From Thioalkalivibrio sulfidiphilus HL-EbGr7 (lineage in GTDB: Bacteria; Pseudomonadota; Gammaproteobacteria; Ectothiorhodospirales; Ectothiorhodospiraceae): a stretch of 64,000 bases of DNA. The stretch lies in assembly GCF_000021985.1 (NCBI RefSeq), contig NC_011901.1:2862501-2926500 (forward strand), read 5' to 3'. This document shows positions 45,863 through 53,456 of the stretch, one piece after another; positions within the stretch are counted from its first letter, which is position 1, and every line of letters begins with the position of its first letter. The translations under genes were made by a program, and so were the position numbers. The notes under the pieces are model-generated. The model had not been told where the DNA came from and did not search any database. It saw nothing but the letters and a program-made list of their open reading frames with translations.

Positions 45863-45972
45863 GGGGCTTGAGGGGTCTCGGGCAGACTGCCCATTCTAGC
45901 ATCCGCACCCACCCCCGGCCACGCATCACGGCTTTGTTGACGCCCCCGGGGACGAGTCCTAGACTAGCTTCC

Positions 45973-46206
45973 ATGGACACGATCAATACACAGGACATCG
46001 CCGAACAGGAGCTCAGGAAACTTGAGGTCCGTGTGGGTGAACTCATCCGCACCTGCGAGCGGCTCAAAGAGGAAAACCGCCTCCTGCGCGAGCAGCAGGT
46101 CAACCTCGCCGCCGAGCGATCCTCCCTGGTGGAAGGACAGGAAGCGGCGCGTCTGAAGGTGGAGGCGATGATCGCCCGCCTGAAGTCCATGGAGCAGTCC
46201 GCGTGA
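45973..46206 (+). CDS. ZapB-like coiled-coil division protein (TIGR02449 type)
   Basis: A 77-residue protein that is almost entirely a predicted coiled coil (ELRKLEVRVGELIRTCERLK, then ENRLLREQQVNLAAERSSL). Small coiled-coil proteins of this type stand before zapA in many gammaproteobacteria and are presumed to act at the division ring. Its stop overlaps the zapA start (GTGA). The ATG at 45973 is used because the longer in-frame extension overlaps the divergent gene. Confidence 0.82.
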   Translation: MDTINTQDIAEQELRKLEVRVGELIRTCERLKEENRLLREQQVNLAAERSSLVEGQEAARLKVEAMIARLKSMEQSA

Positions 46207-46517
46207 GCAATCCCGCTGAGCCGGTTGCGGTTCAGATCCTGGGCAAGGAATACAAGGTTGCCTGTCCCCAGGATGAACGCAGTGCCCTGATCGCCTCCGC
46301 CAGCCTGCTGGACCGGCGCATGCAGGAGATCCGCGACAGCGGACGCATCATCGGGGGCGACCGGATCGCCGTGATGGCGGCCCTGAACATCACCCACGAG
46401 ATGCTGGTGACCCGCAATCAGCGGGAGAGCCTGAGTCAGAACCTGAGCGCGAGGATTCGCGCCCTGCAAGACAAGATCGACCACGCCCTGGAAAACGGGC
46501 AACAGATGGACCTGTAA
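46203..46517 (+). CDS. zapA: Cell division protein ZapA
   Basis: A 104-residue FtsZ-ring stabiliser. Starts at GTG 46203 with VAVQILGKEYKVACPQDER, then LLDRRMQEIRDSGRIIGGDRIAVMAALNI, the typical globular part, and a C-terminal coiled coil. Followed directly by 6S RNA, the arrangement known from E. coli. Confidence 0.95.
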   Translation: MSNPAEPVAVQILGKEYKVACPQDERSALIASASLLDRRMQEIRDSGRIIGGDRIAVMAALNITHEMLVTRNQRESLSQNLSARIRALQDKIDHALENGQQMDL

Positions 46518-46628
46518 GGACTTTTCACCGAGACTGGCGACCCGGAAGCGGTCGCCCGCGGGATTCGCGGAACAGCCTCCCGGGCCACAGGCCCCGCCCA
46601 GACGGATTTCTAGCAACGATTTCAGTTT

Positions 46629-46819
46629 GGGCACCTCTGCGGTGTACGTGAGCGGCTGGGTAGTATCCTTGAGCCTAATTTCTCACCCCGGGAGCCTTGC
46701 TGATGATGTGGTTGTGCATGTCCGCCCCGTAGCGGAAAGCCTCTAAGCATCGCGCAGGCACCCACTTGAACCCCTGGTTCAAGGTCGAAAGCCGGCCACG
46801 GCATATGCGGAGTGTGCCC
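46629..46819 (+). ncRNA. ssrS: 6S RNA
   Basis: About 190 bases between zapA and fau, the standard 6S locus. The termini pair (GGGCACCTC with GAGTGTGCCC), the open-bubble side has CCTTGAGCCTAATTTCTCAC and the opposite side has CACTTGAACCCCTGGTTCAA, both conserved 6S blocks. It binds the sigma70 RNA polymerase in stationary phase. Exact ends are approximate. Confidence 0.93.
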
Positions 46820-46827
46820 TCTTAATT

Positions 46828-46893
46828 CAGTGGCAAGTGGTCAGTGGCGAGTGGCAAGGAAAACCTTGCCAGTTCGCACTGGCCACTTGTAAC
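46828..46893. repeat. AGTGGCAAG-type inverted repeat
   Basis: Arms CAGTGGCAAGTGGTCAGTGG and CAGTTCGCACTGGCCACTTG around AAGGAAAACCTT. It lies between 6S RNA and fau, 10 bases before the fau start. Confidence 0.7.
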
Positions 46894-46902
46894 TTCCATC
46901 CC

Positions 46903-47505
46903 ATGTCTATCCGTGACCAACTGCGCAAGCGGCTGCGTGCCGAGCGCGCCGCCCTGTCCGAGGACGCGCGCACGCGCCTCTCCAGCCAGATAGCGCGCCA
47001 CATCATTCATTCCCCGCTGTTCAACCGCGCCCGGCGCATCGCCGTATATATGCCCAACCGGGGCGAGGTGGATCCGGGCCTGGTGATCGCCGCGGCACGG
47101 GCACGGCACAAGCAGCTCTACCTCCCCGTACTCGATCCGGGTCATCCGCATCGCCTCTGGTTCCTGCCCTGGGAAGCACGCACGCGCCTGCAGGCCAACC
47201 GCTTCGGCATCCCCGAACCGGTCATGACCCGGGGCCGGCGCCTCAGCCCTCGCCACCTGGACCTGGTGCTGACCCCCCTGGTGGGTTTCGATCGCGACGG
47301 CAACCGCCTGGGCATGGGCGGCGGCTACTACGACACCACCTTCGAATTCCTCGCCGGGCGCAGTCACTGGCACAAACCCCGCCTGCTGGGGCTGGCCTAC
47401 GGCTTCCAGGAAGTGGATGCCCTGCCCCACGAGCCCTGGGACGTGCCATTGACCGCCATTGTCACGGAGGCGGGCCTGATACGGCCCCACACACACCCAT
47501 CATAG
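46903..47505 (+). CDS. fau: 5-formyltetrahydrofolate cyclo-ligase
   Basis: A 200-residue ATP-dependent enzyme recycling 5-formyl-THF. It has RDQLRKRLRAERAALS at the start, LDLVLTPLVGFDRDGNRLGMGGGYYDTTF with the nucleotide-binding GMGGGYYD. The ATG at 46903 lies just behind a hairpin repeat and no clear ribosome binding site is visible; an in-frame start at 46837 would be inside the repeat. The stop TAG is shared with the head of the following REP. Confidence 0.94.
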   Translation: MSIRDQLRKRLRAERAALSEDARTRLSSQIARHIIHSPLFNRARRIAVYMPNRGEVDPGLVIAAARARHKQLYLPVLDPGHPHRLWFLPWEARTRLQANRFGIPEPVMTRGRRLSPRHLDLVLTPLVGFDRDGNRLGMGGGYYDTTFEFLAGRSHWHKPRLLGLAYGFQEVDALPHEPWDVPLTAIVTEAGLIRPHTHPS

Positions 47506-47571
47506 GTCGGCCTTCAGGCCGACGGCCGTGGCTTCGACGGACAACGCTGTCGGCCTGAAGGCCGACCTACG
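47502..47571. repeat. REP pair, GTAGGTCGGCCTTC subtype
   Basis: Left palindrome TAGGTCGGCCTTCAGGCCGA (head ATAG instead of GTAG) overlaps the fau stop codon, right palindrome GTCGGCCTGAAGGCCGACCT ends in CTAC. Spacer of about 28 bases. Confidence 0.85.
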
Positions 47572-47605
47572 GGGAGCGGATACGGCCAAAGGCGGAGTTG
47601 AACTA

Positions 47606-47665
47606 AGAAGTGGGAATTGGGAAGTTGGAAGAAAGACCTTTTCGCACTTCCCAATTCCCACTTCC
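47606..47665. repeat. GAAGTGGGA-type inverted repeat
   Basis: Arms GAAGTGGGAATTGGGAAGTT and ACTTCCCAATTCCCACTTC around a short loop. Together with the REP pair it fills the fau-EVE gap. Confidence 0.75.
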
Positions 47666-47762
47666 GCCTTACTGCAATGCCCCTCCTCCCCACCCCCCAA
47701 TTCACCCTCCCCCGCTCCACTACTTATACTGTCGGCCGAATCCACAACCGATCGACAGGACC

Positions 47763-48221
47763 ATGGCTTATTGGCTGATGAAATCCGAACCGGACGTGTT
47801 CGGCATCGACGATCTCAAGCGGGTGAAGGTGGAGCCCTGGGATGGGGTGCGCAACTACCAGGCCCGCAACATGATGCGCGATGAGATGAAGCAGGGTGAT
47901 GAGGTGTTCTTCTATCACTCCAACTGCGAGGTGCCCGGCATCGTCGGGCTCATGACCGTGGCCCGGGAGGGCTACCCGGACGACACAGCGTTCAACCCCG
48001 AGGCCAAGTACTACGATCCCAAGAGCGATCCCGACAACCCCCGCTGGTACCGGGTGGACGTGCGTTTCAAGCGCAAATTCAAGGAGACCATCCCGCTCTC
48101 CGATCTCAAGACCTACCCCGAACTGGCGGACATGGCCCTGGTGCGCAAGGGCAACCGGCTGTCCATCATGCCGGTGAGCCCCCAGGAATGGGACTTCATC
48201 ATGGGCCTGGTCAAAGCGTGA
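47763..48221 (+). CDS. EVE-domain protein
   Basis: A 152-residue single-domain EVE protein (PUA-like fold) that in related proteins binds modified nucleic acid bases. The opening AYWLMKSEPDVFGIDDL, then WDGVRNYQARNMMRDEMKQGD and FYHSNCEVPGIVG are family hallmarks. The start at 47763 is fixed by this conserved N-terminus. The stop overlaps the GST gene start (GTGA). Confidence 0.92.
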   Translation: MAYWLMKSEPDVFGIDDLKRVKVEPWDGVRNYQARNMMRDEMKQGDEVFFYHSNCEVPGIVGLMTVAREGYPDDTAFNPEAKYYDPKSDPDNPRWYRVDVRFKRKFKETIPLSDLKTYPELADMALVRKGNRLSIMPVSPQEWDFIMGLVKA

Positions 48222-48895
48222 CGACGCTCTACCACTTCCATTCCTCGCCCCAGTCCCAGCGGGTTCGCCTGGCGCTCTCGTACAAAGGCGTGCCCTGGCA
48301 GGACCGACCGCTTGCCTGGGACGACGACGAGACCTTCTTCGAGCTGGGCATCGCCCGCCAGGTGCCGGTGCTCGCCACGGACGACGGCCGCCTGCTCACC
48401 GACTCACTCGCGATCCTGCGGGACATCGACACCCTGTTTCCGGACACCCCGCCACTGGTCAACGGCCGCATCGACGAGGCCGCCTGGCAGGCGCTGGTGG
48501 ACTGGCGCGACGGCTGCGATGCCGTGCTCGAACGCCTCTACGCCCCCGTGCGTCCCGCCTGGCGCGAGATAGGCGGCCATGCCGAGACCCTGGCCGCCTA
48601 CAAGCAGGAGGTCAAACACCGCTTCGGCATGAGCCTGGAGGAGCTGGCCAATGACCGCTACGATGGCTTCGCCCAGTTCTCACGCCTGTCGCGGCTGACG
48701 GAACTGTCCCGGCACCTGGCGAAAAACCGCTTCTACATGGGCGAACCCAGTATCGCCGACATGCTGCTGTGCGCCGACATCTACCCCATCCAGATCCACG
48801 ACGGCATCGCTCTGCCGGTGGATCTCATGTACTACCTCAAGCGGGTCGAGGACCTGTGCGGCCTGTCCCCGGGCGAAGACCTGCTGACCCGATAA
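48218..48895 (+). CDS. Glutathione S-transferase family protein
   Basis: A 225-residue GST-fold protein. The thioredoxin-like N-domain has LYHFHSSPQSQRVRLALSYK, with a serine at the usual catalytic place, and QVPVLATDDGRLLTDSLAIL (cis-Pro and glutathione-binding DS). The C-terminal half is all-helical. The GTG at 48218 overlaps the stop of the EVE gene. Maleylacetoacetate-isomerase-like and stringent-starvation-like proteins share this fold; substrate unknown. Confidence 0.85.
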   Translation: MTTLYHFHSSPQSQRVRLALSYKGVPWQDRPLAWDDDETFFELGIARQVPVLATDDGRLLTDSLAILRDIDTLFPDTPPLVNGRIDEAAWQALVDWRDGCDAVLERLYAPVRPAWREIGGHAETLAAYKQEVKHRFGMSLEELANDRYDGFAQFSRLSRLTELSRHLAKNRFYMGEPSIADMLLCADIYPIQIHDGIALPVDLMYYLKRVEDLCGLSPGEDLLTR

Positions 48896-48914
48896 CCACC
48901 AAAGGAGACGCTCC

Positions 48915-49247
48915 ATGACCCTCAATGAACTGCTCGACTACCTGCAGGAGAACACCGGCTTCGAACTGCTCGACGGCAGCCCGGAGGCATCCATTCGCAA
49001 GGCCGCCGAAGGCACACACCCCCACGAGATTGCGGCAGAGATCATCCGCGCACTGGATGAAAAGGCCGGTCACGCAGGGGGCGAAGCCAGCCTGGAACGC
49101 ATCGATGCGGTGAAGTCCCTGAGCCCGCTGCGCCTGAAATACATGGCGGACAACGCACCCGTGGAGGGTTTCCGCATGGTGGAGAAGATCATCACCACCA
49201 TCGATGCCGCCTACAACGAAGAGGCACTTCGACTGCGCGGCGCGTGA
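48915..49247 (+). CDS. 110-residue protein, unknown
   Basis: A small soluble protein behind the GST gene, with an AAAGGAG site 7 bases before its ATG. It is mostly helical (TLNELLDYLQENTGFELLDG, ASIRKAAEG, IAAEIIRALDEKAGHAGGE). No signal peptide. The EVE-GST-this gene order with 4 and 19 base spacing indicates an operon. No family recognised. Confidence 0.7.
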   Translation: MTLNELLDYLQENTGFELLDGSPEASIRKAAEGTHPHEIAAEIIRALDEKAGHAGGEASLERIDAVKSLSPLRLKYMADNAPVEGFRMVEKIITTIDAAYNEEALRLRGA

Positions 49248-49297
49248 ATCACATGCGACACATGAACACGCTCACGGGACGCATGAATCATCTTATC

Positions 49298-49398
49298 GAT
49301 GATGAAAGCACGCATAAGGCAGATACTCGGTAAAATTTTCATCATCAAATCTCTAGTATTTTGAAAGTAGTTGTTTATACTCAATTCCGGGTATCTGC
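49298..49398 (+). promoter_or_regulatory. Interleaved inverted repeats in the leader of the H1-like gene
   Basis: GATGATGAAA (49298-49307) pairs with TTTCATCATC (49337-49346), and GCAGATACTCGG (49319-49330) pairs with CCGGGTATCTGC (49387-49398) with one G-T wobble. The two pairs interleave, so they either form a pseudoknot or exclude each other. The ribosome binding site GGAGGGAG follows 9 bases later. A regulatory leader or DNA operator is inferred. Confidence 0.45.
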
Positions 49399-49419
49399 TT
49401 ATCTCTTGGAGGGAGCATA

Positions 49420-49830
49420 ATGGCCGTCAAAAAAGCCGCCGCTCAGAAAAAAGTCAGCACGAAGTCTCGCGTTAAGAAGTCCAACACCAAGGCCGCCGTG
49501 AAGAAGGCCGCCACCAAGAAGAAAGTGGCCGTCAAGAAGAAGGTCGCTGCCAAGAAAAAGGCCGTGAAGAAGGCGGTCACCAAGAAGAAGGCCGCCGTTA
49601 AGAAAAAGGCTGCCGCGAAGAAGAAAGCGGTGAAAAAGGCGGTGAAGAAGGCCGTCAAGAAAGCCGCCACCAAGAAAAAGGCTGTCAAGAAGAAGGTCGC
49701 TGCCAAGAAGAAGGCCGTGAAAAAGGCCGTAAAGAAGGCAGCACCGAAGAAGAAGGCAACAACCAAGAAGAAGGCCGCCCCCAAGAAAAAGGCGACCACC
49801 AAGAAGAAGGCCGCGGCGCCTGGCGCCTAA
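49420..49830 (+). CDS. Histone H1-like Lys/Ala-rich DNA-binding protein
   Basis: A 136-residue protein almost wholly made of lysine, alanine and valine, in pentapeptide-like AAVKK and TKKKA repeats, with PKKKA repeats near the C-terminus. This resembles bacterial H1-like proteins (HctB, AlgP/AlgR3 tail), which bind and compact DNA. GGAGGGAG lies 6 bases upstream of the ATG. A strong intrinsic terminator follows 18 bases after the stop, so it is monocistronic. The repetitive coding DNA is prone to length change. Confidence 0.88.
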   Translation: MAVKKAAAQKKVSTKSRVKKSNTKAAVKKAATKKKVAVKKKVAAKKKAVKKAVTKKKAAVKKKAAAKKKAVKKAVKKAVKKAATKKKAVKKKVAAKKKAVKKAVKKAAPKKKATTKKKAAPKKKATTKKKAAAPGA

Positions 49831-49847
49831 GCCCTTCGGCTGAAACG

Positions 49848-49875
49848 GAAAGGCCCGCCAATGGCGGGCCTTTCC
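49848..49875 (+). terminator. Intrinsic terminator behind the H1-like gene
   Basis: GGAAAGGCCCGCCA pairs with TGGCGGGCCTTTCC, a 13-bp stem with a very short loop ending in TTT. Confidence 0.8.
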
Positions 49876-49954
49876 GCATCTGCTCCTGGATCGCGGCAGC
49901 GTCCTGCACCGCGACATCCCTCCCTGACTCGCTCTAAAGTGCGGCTCGCCCGAC

Positions 49955-51475
49955 TCAGAGGGCGCCGAGGAACATCCGGTATACCGGGTTGTCCGTTTCC
50001 TCCCAGCAGGGATATCCCAGTTCATCCACGAAAGCCTGGAAACGCTTGGCGTCACCGGACGGCACCTGCATGCCCACCAGCACCCGACCGTAGGCAGCAC
50101 CGTGGTTGCGGTAGTGGAACAGGCTGATGTTCCAGTCCTGCCCCATGCGGGTCAGGAAGCGCAACAGGGCCCCGGGGCGTTCAGGAAATTCGAAGCGGTA
50201 GACCCGCTCGTCGCCCACGTCGCCCACGTGCCCGCCCACCATGTGGCGCAGGTGGCTCTTGGCCATCTCGTTGTCGGTGAGATCCAGCATCGCGTAGCCC
50301 TGCCGCCGCAGGCTTTCCAGGATGGCCTGGCGCTCCTCGTCACCACCGGAGAGCTTCACCCCCACGAACACGTGGGCCTCCCGGTCATCGGCATAGCGGT
50401 AGTTGAATTCGGTGATGCCCCGCTTGCCGATGGCGCGGCAGAAGGCACGGAAGCTGCCCGGTCGTTCGGGGATGGTGGCGGCGAACAGGGCCTCGCGGCG
50501 CTCACCCAGTTCCGCGCGCTCGGCCACGTAGCGCAGCCGGTCGAAGTTCATGTTGGCGCCGCTGAGCACTGCCACCAGGTTCTGCCCGGAGACGCCGCGG
50601 GCCTCCACGTACTTCTTGATACCCGCCACCGCCAGCGCTCCGGCGGGCTCGGCCATCACCCGGGTATCATCGAAGATGTCCTTGATGGCCGCGCAGATCT
50701 CGTCGGTGCTCACCAGCAGCATCTCGTCCACGTGCTTGCGCGCCAGCCGGTAGTTCTCCTCGCCCACCTGGCGCACCGCCACACCATCGGCAAAGATGCC
50801 CACCTGGTCCAGGATGATGCGGCGTTTGCGCCGCAGGGCCTCGGTCATGGAGGGCGCATCGTCCGGCTCCACGCCGATGACGCGGATCTCCGGCCGCAGC
50901 GCCTTGATGTAGGTGGCCATGCCCGCCAGCAGGCCGCCGCCACCGGTGCAGATGAACACCGCATCGATGGGGTCCGGGTGCTGGCGCAGCAGTTCCATGG
51001 CCACGGTGCCCTGGCCGGCGATCACGTAGGGGTCGTCGAAGGGATGGATGAAGGTGTAGCCGTGCTTTTCCACCAGGCCCATGGCATGGGCGTAGGCGTC
51101 GTCGTAGGAATCCCCGTGCAGCACCGCCTTGCCGCCCAGGCTGCGCACCGCGTCCACCTTGATGCTCGGGGTGGTCTGGGGCATGACGATGATGGCGCGG
51201 ATACCCAGTTGCCGGGCACCGAGGGCCACGCCCTGGGCGTGGTTGCCCGCGGAAGCGGCAATCACCCCCCTGGAGCGCTCCTCCTCGGTGAGGTGGAACA
51301 TGCGGTTGTAGGCGCCGCGCAGCTTGAAGGAAAACACCGGCTGCAGGTCCTCGCGCTTGAGCAGCACGCGGTTGTCCAGGCGCCCCGAGAGGGTCGGCAT
51401 CGAATCGAGGGGGGTCTCCCGGGCCACGTCGTAGACGCGCGCGGTGAGGATTTTTTCCAGGTAGGGGAATGGCAT
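49955..51475 (-). CDS. ilvA: Threonine ammonia-lyase, biosynthetic
   Basis: PLP enzyme making 2-oxobutanoate for isoleucine. The 506-residue protein has the PLP Lys51 in FSFKLRGAYN, the phosphate-binding CTGGGGLLAG near 185-194, and two C-terminal ACT-like domains (ERPGSFRAFCRAI and ERPGALLRFLTRM), giving the length of the allosteric biosynthetic form. The ATG at 51475 gives the normal N-terminus. The divergent rpiA lies beyond a hairpin repeat. Confidence 0.96.
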   Translation of the reverse strand: MPFPYLEKILTARVYDVARETPLDSMPTLSGRLDNRVLLKREDLQPVFSFKLRGAYNRMFHLTEEERSRGVIAASAGNHAQGVALGARQLGIRAIIVMPQTTPSIKVDAVRSLGGKAVLHGDSYDDAYAHAMGLVEKHGYTFIHPFDDPYVIAGQGTVAMELLRQHPDPIDAVFICTGGGGLLAGMATYIKALRPEIRVIGVEPDDAPSMTEALRRKRRIILDQVGIFADGVAVRQVGEENYRLARKHVDEMLLVSTDEICAAIKDIFDDTRVMAEPAGALAVAGIKKYVEARGVSGQNLVAVLSGANMNFDRLRYVAERAELGERREALFAATIPERPGSFRAFCRAIGKRGITEFNYRYADDREAHVFVGVKLSGGDEERQAILESLRRQGYAMLDLTDNEMAKSHLRHMVGGHVGDVGDERVYRFEFPERPGALLRFLTRMGQDWNISLFHYRNHGAAYGRVLVGMQVPSGDAKRFQAFVDELGYPCWEETDNPVYRMFLGAL

Positions 51476-51482
51476 TGAGGGA

Positions 51483-51567
51483 AGATACAAGAGGCAAGCG
51501 GCAAGATACAAGAAAAGTCAGTGACTTGGGTCGTCTTGTATCTTGCCTCTCGTATCTTGTATCTTGC
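51483..51567. repeat. AGATACAAGAGGCAAG inverted repeat
   Basis: Arms AGATACAAGAGGCAAGCGGC and complementary TCTTGCCTCTCGTATCTTGT, each with internal reiteration. It lies in the divergent promoter region of ilvA and rpiA, so it may influence both. Confidence 0.75.
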
Positions 51568-51623
51568 GTCGGCTGAATGAGCTGCAATCAAAGACTTGCG
51601 CGGAACGCGCCCAAGGAATTCCT

Positions 51624-52280
51624 ATGAATCAGGACCAGATGAAAAAGGCCGCGGCGGAAGCCGCCATCGAATACGTGGAATCCGGCATGATCGTCGGCGT
51701 GGGCACCGGCTCCACCGCCAACCACTTCATCGATCTGCTGGCAGCCATCAAGGACCGCATCGACGGCACCGTCGCCTCCTCCGAGGCCAGTGCCCAGCGC
51801 CTGCGCGGCCATGGCATCCAGGTCATGGACCTGAACACCGCCGGCCAGCTGCCCCTGTACGTGGACGGCGCCGACGAATCCAACGCCGAGCTGCACCTGA
51901 TCAAGGGTGGCGGCGGCGCCCTGACCCGGGAAAAGATCGTGGCCGCCGCCAGCGACAAGTTCGTGTGCATCGCCGACGAGAGCAAGCTGGTGGACGTGCT
52001 GGGCGCCTTCCCCCTGCCCGTGGAAGTGATCCCCATGGCCCGCGCCTACGTGGCCCGGGAGCTGACCAAGCTGGGCGGCCAGCCGGTGCTGCGCGAAGGC
52101 TTCACCACCGACAACGGCAACGTGATCCTGGACGTGCACAACCTGCAGATCAGCGACCCGGTGGCCATGGAAGACCATATCAACCAGCTGCCCGGCGTGG
52201 TCACCGTGGGCATCTTCGCCCAGCGCCCGGCGGACGTGCTGATCCTGGGTTCTGCCGGCGGCATCAGGAAGATCGGCTGA
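51624..52280 (+). CDS. rpiA: Ribose-5-phosphate isomerase A
   Basis: Interconverts ribose 5-phosphate and ribulose 5-phosphate. The 218-residue protein has [18 protein letters not shown] (about 21-38), YVDGADESN with the catalytic-site Asp residues, and [15 protein letters not shown]. Length equals E. coli RpiA (219). CCAAGGAA lies upstream of the ATG at 51624. Confidence 0.97.
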   Translation: MNQDQMKKAAAEAAIEYVESGMIVGVGTGSTANHFIDLLAAIKDRIDGTVASSEASAQRLRGHGIQVMDLNTAGQLPLYVDGADESNAELHLIKGGGGALTREKIVAAASDKFVCIADESKLVDVLGAFPLPVEVIPMARAYVARELTKLGGQPVLREGFTTDNGNVILDVHNLQISDPVAMEDHINQLPGVVTVGIFAQRPADVLILGSAGGIRKIG

Positions 52281-52299
52281 TCCCGCCCCATGAGCGGAC

Positions 52300-52389
52300 G
52301 TAGGTTGGGGTGAGCAACGCGAACCCCAACGCTGTCTGTGGTGATCGAGCTCGCCCCGTTGGGGTTCGCGTGGCTCACCCCAACCTACG
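52300..52389. repeat. GTAGGTTGGGGTGAG palindrome
   Basis: Arms GTAGGTTGGGGTGAGCAACG and its complement ending CCCCAACCTAC, each with an inner GCGAACCCCAAC part. It has a GTAG head like the REPs but a different stem. A half copy lies at 36249-36293. It ends 4 bases before the next start codon. Confidence 0.8.
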
Positions 52390-52393
52390 CACG

Positions 52394-52603
52394 ATGAAGC
52401 CCATGTCACGGATCCTTATCACCCTCGGCATCCTGCTCGTCAGCATCGGTCTCGCCTGGCCCTGGATCAGCAAACTGGGGCTGGGGCGTCTGCCGGGAGA
52501 CATCGTCATCGAGCGGGAGGACTTCCGTTTCTACTTCCCCGTCACCACCATGATCCTGCTGAGCCTGGTGCTCAGCGTCATTGTGTGGCTGTTTCGCAAG
52601 TAA
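52394..52603 (+). CDS. DUF2905 small membrane protein
   Basis: A 69-residue protein with two transmembrane helices (ILITLGILLVSIGLAWPWI and TTMILLSLVLSVIVWLF) linked by the conserved GLGRLPGDIVIEREDFRFYF loop, the mark of DUF2905. A second ATG three codons on (52403) is also possible, and no clear ribosome binding site is visible since the upstream DNA is a repeat. Function unknown. Confidence 0.85.
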   Translation: MKPMSRILITLGILLVSIGLAWPWISKLGLGRLPGDIVIEREDFRFYFPVTTMILLSLVLSVIVWLFRK

Positions 52604-52637
52604 CCGACAGACCGTTGGCGGCGACCCATGCCCCGCA

Positions 52638-52836
52638 GTCGGCCTGAAGGCCGACCTACGACAACACGGCCAGTCCGTAGGTCGGCCTTCAGGCCGACAA
52701 CACAAGACGGGGATACCCCCTAGCGAAGATCCCATGACCTCTCGTAGGTCGGCCTTCAGGCCGACATCACGGGGTCGGAGTTCCCCCGCCACGGCGAAGG
52801 GCCCAGGATCTCCCGTAGGTCCGCCTTCAGGCCGAC
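52638..52836. repeat. Cluster of four REPs beside a RAYT gene
   Basis: Copies of the GTAGGTCGGCCTTCAGGCCG palindrome at 52638-52659 (reverse), 52677-52698, 52744-52765 and 52815-52836 (forward; the last has CCGCC instead of CGGCC). The RAYT gene ends 22 bases further on. Confidence 0.88.
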
Positions 52837-52857
52837 AGACCAAGCAAGCCGAAGCCC

Positions 52858-53307
52858 TCACAGCCATTTCGCATCCCAGTGAGGGTAATCACCCAACCGA
52901 TCAACCAACCCGGCCCGCAACGGATTCGCTACCACATATCTCGCCACATCGACCAGATCCTCCTCCCGCCTCAAGGCGTGATCATGAAAACTCTGCTGCC
53001 AGATTCGACCTGACCTGCCCAAGCTCAGATTGATCTGCCGGGCGCTTCGTCCCTTCAGTCGGCCGACGACACCACGCAGTTCGTAACCCGGTTGCAGAGT
53101 CAGCAGCCAATGCAGGTGATCAGGCATGAGCACCCAGGCCAGGGATTCCACCCATCCCTCCCCATGCAGCAGGCACATCTGCGCAATGACACCACGGGCA
53201 TGGGTGAAATCCAGGAACCAGGGGATGCGCTGATGCGTGACCGTGGTGACGAGGTAGATTTGGCCGGGGATTGAATCACGGCCCTTACGCAATTCCGAAT
53301 AGGGCAT
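52858..53307 (-). CDS. REP-associated tyrosine transposase (short RAYT)
   Basis: A 149-residue HUH-type single-strand transposase of the IS200-like family. The HUH motif is His64-x-His66 in MPDHLHWLL and the catalytic tyrosine is Tyr124 in ARYVVANPLRAGLV, the conserved RAYT context. The ATG at 53307 has GGAGG 8 bases upstream. It is intact and flanked on both sides by REPs (52638-52836 and 53347-53409), the palindromes such enzymes recognise. RAYTs are single-copy domesticated enzymes rather than selfish insertion sequences. Confidence 0.92.
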   Translation of the reverse strand: MPYSELRKGRDSIPGQIYLVTTVTHQRIPWFLDFTHARGVIAQMCLLHGEGWVESLAWVLMPDHLHWLLTLQPGYELRGVVGRLKGRSARQINLSLGRSGRIWQQSFHDHALRREEDLVDVARYVVANPLRAGLVDRLGDYPHWDAKWL

Positions 53308-53346
53308 GGCTGCATCCTCCCTGATGCGGTCCATCCTGACGATGCA

Positions 53347-53409
53347 GTCGGGCTGAAGCCCGACCTACACAGGAAAGCGCTGCCCTGTGGGTCGGCCTTC
53401 AGGCCGACA
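53347..53409. repeat. REP pair on the other side of the RAYT gene
   Basis: GTCGGGCTGAAGCCCGACCT (53347 on) and GGGTCGGCCTTCAGGCCGAC (to 53409), one of each subtype. Both are near the upstream side of the RAYT gene. Confidence 0.85.
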
Positions 53410-53456
53410 ACCGGCGCCCGGGAAATACCGCCTTGCCCCGGGCACCTCGACAGACC

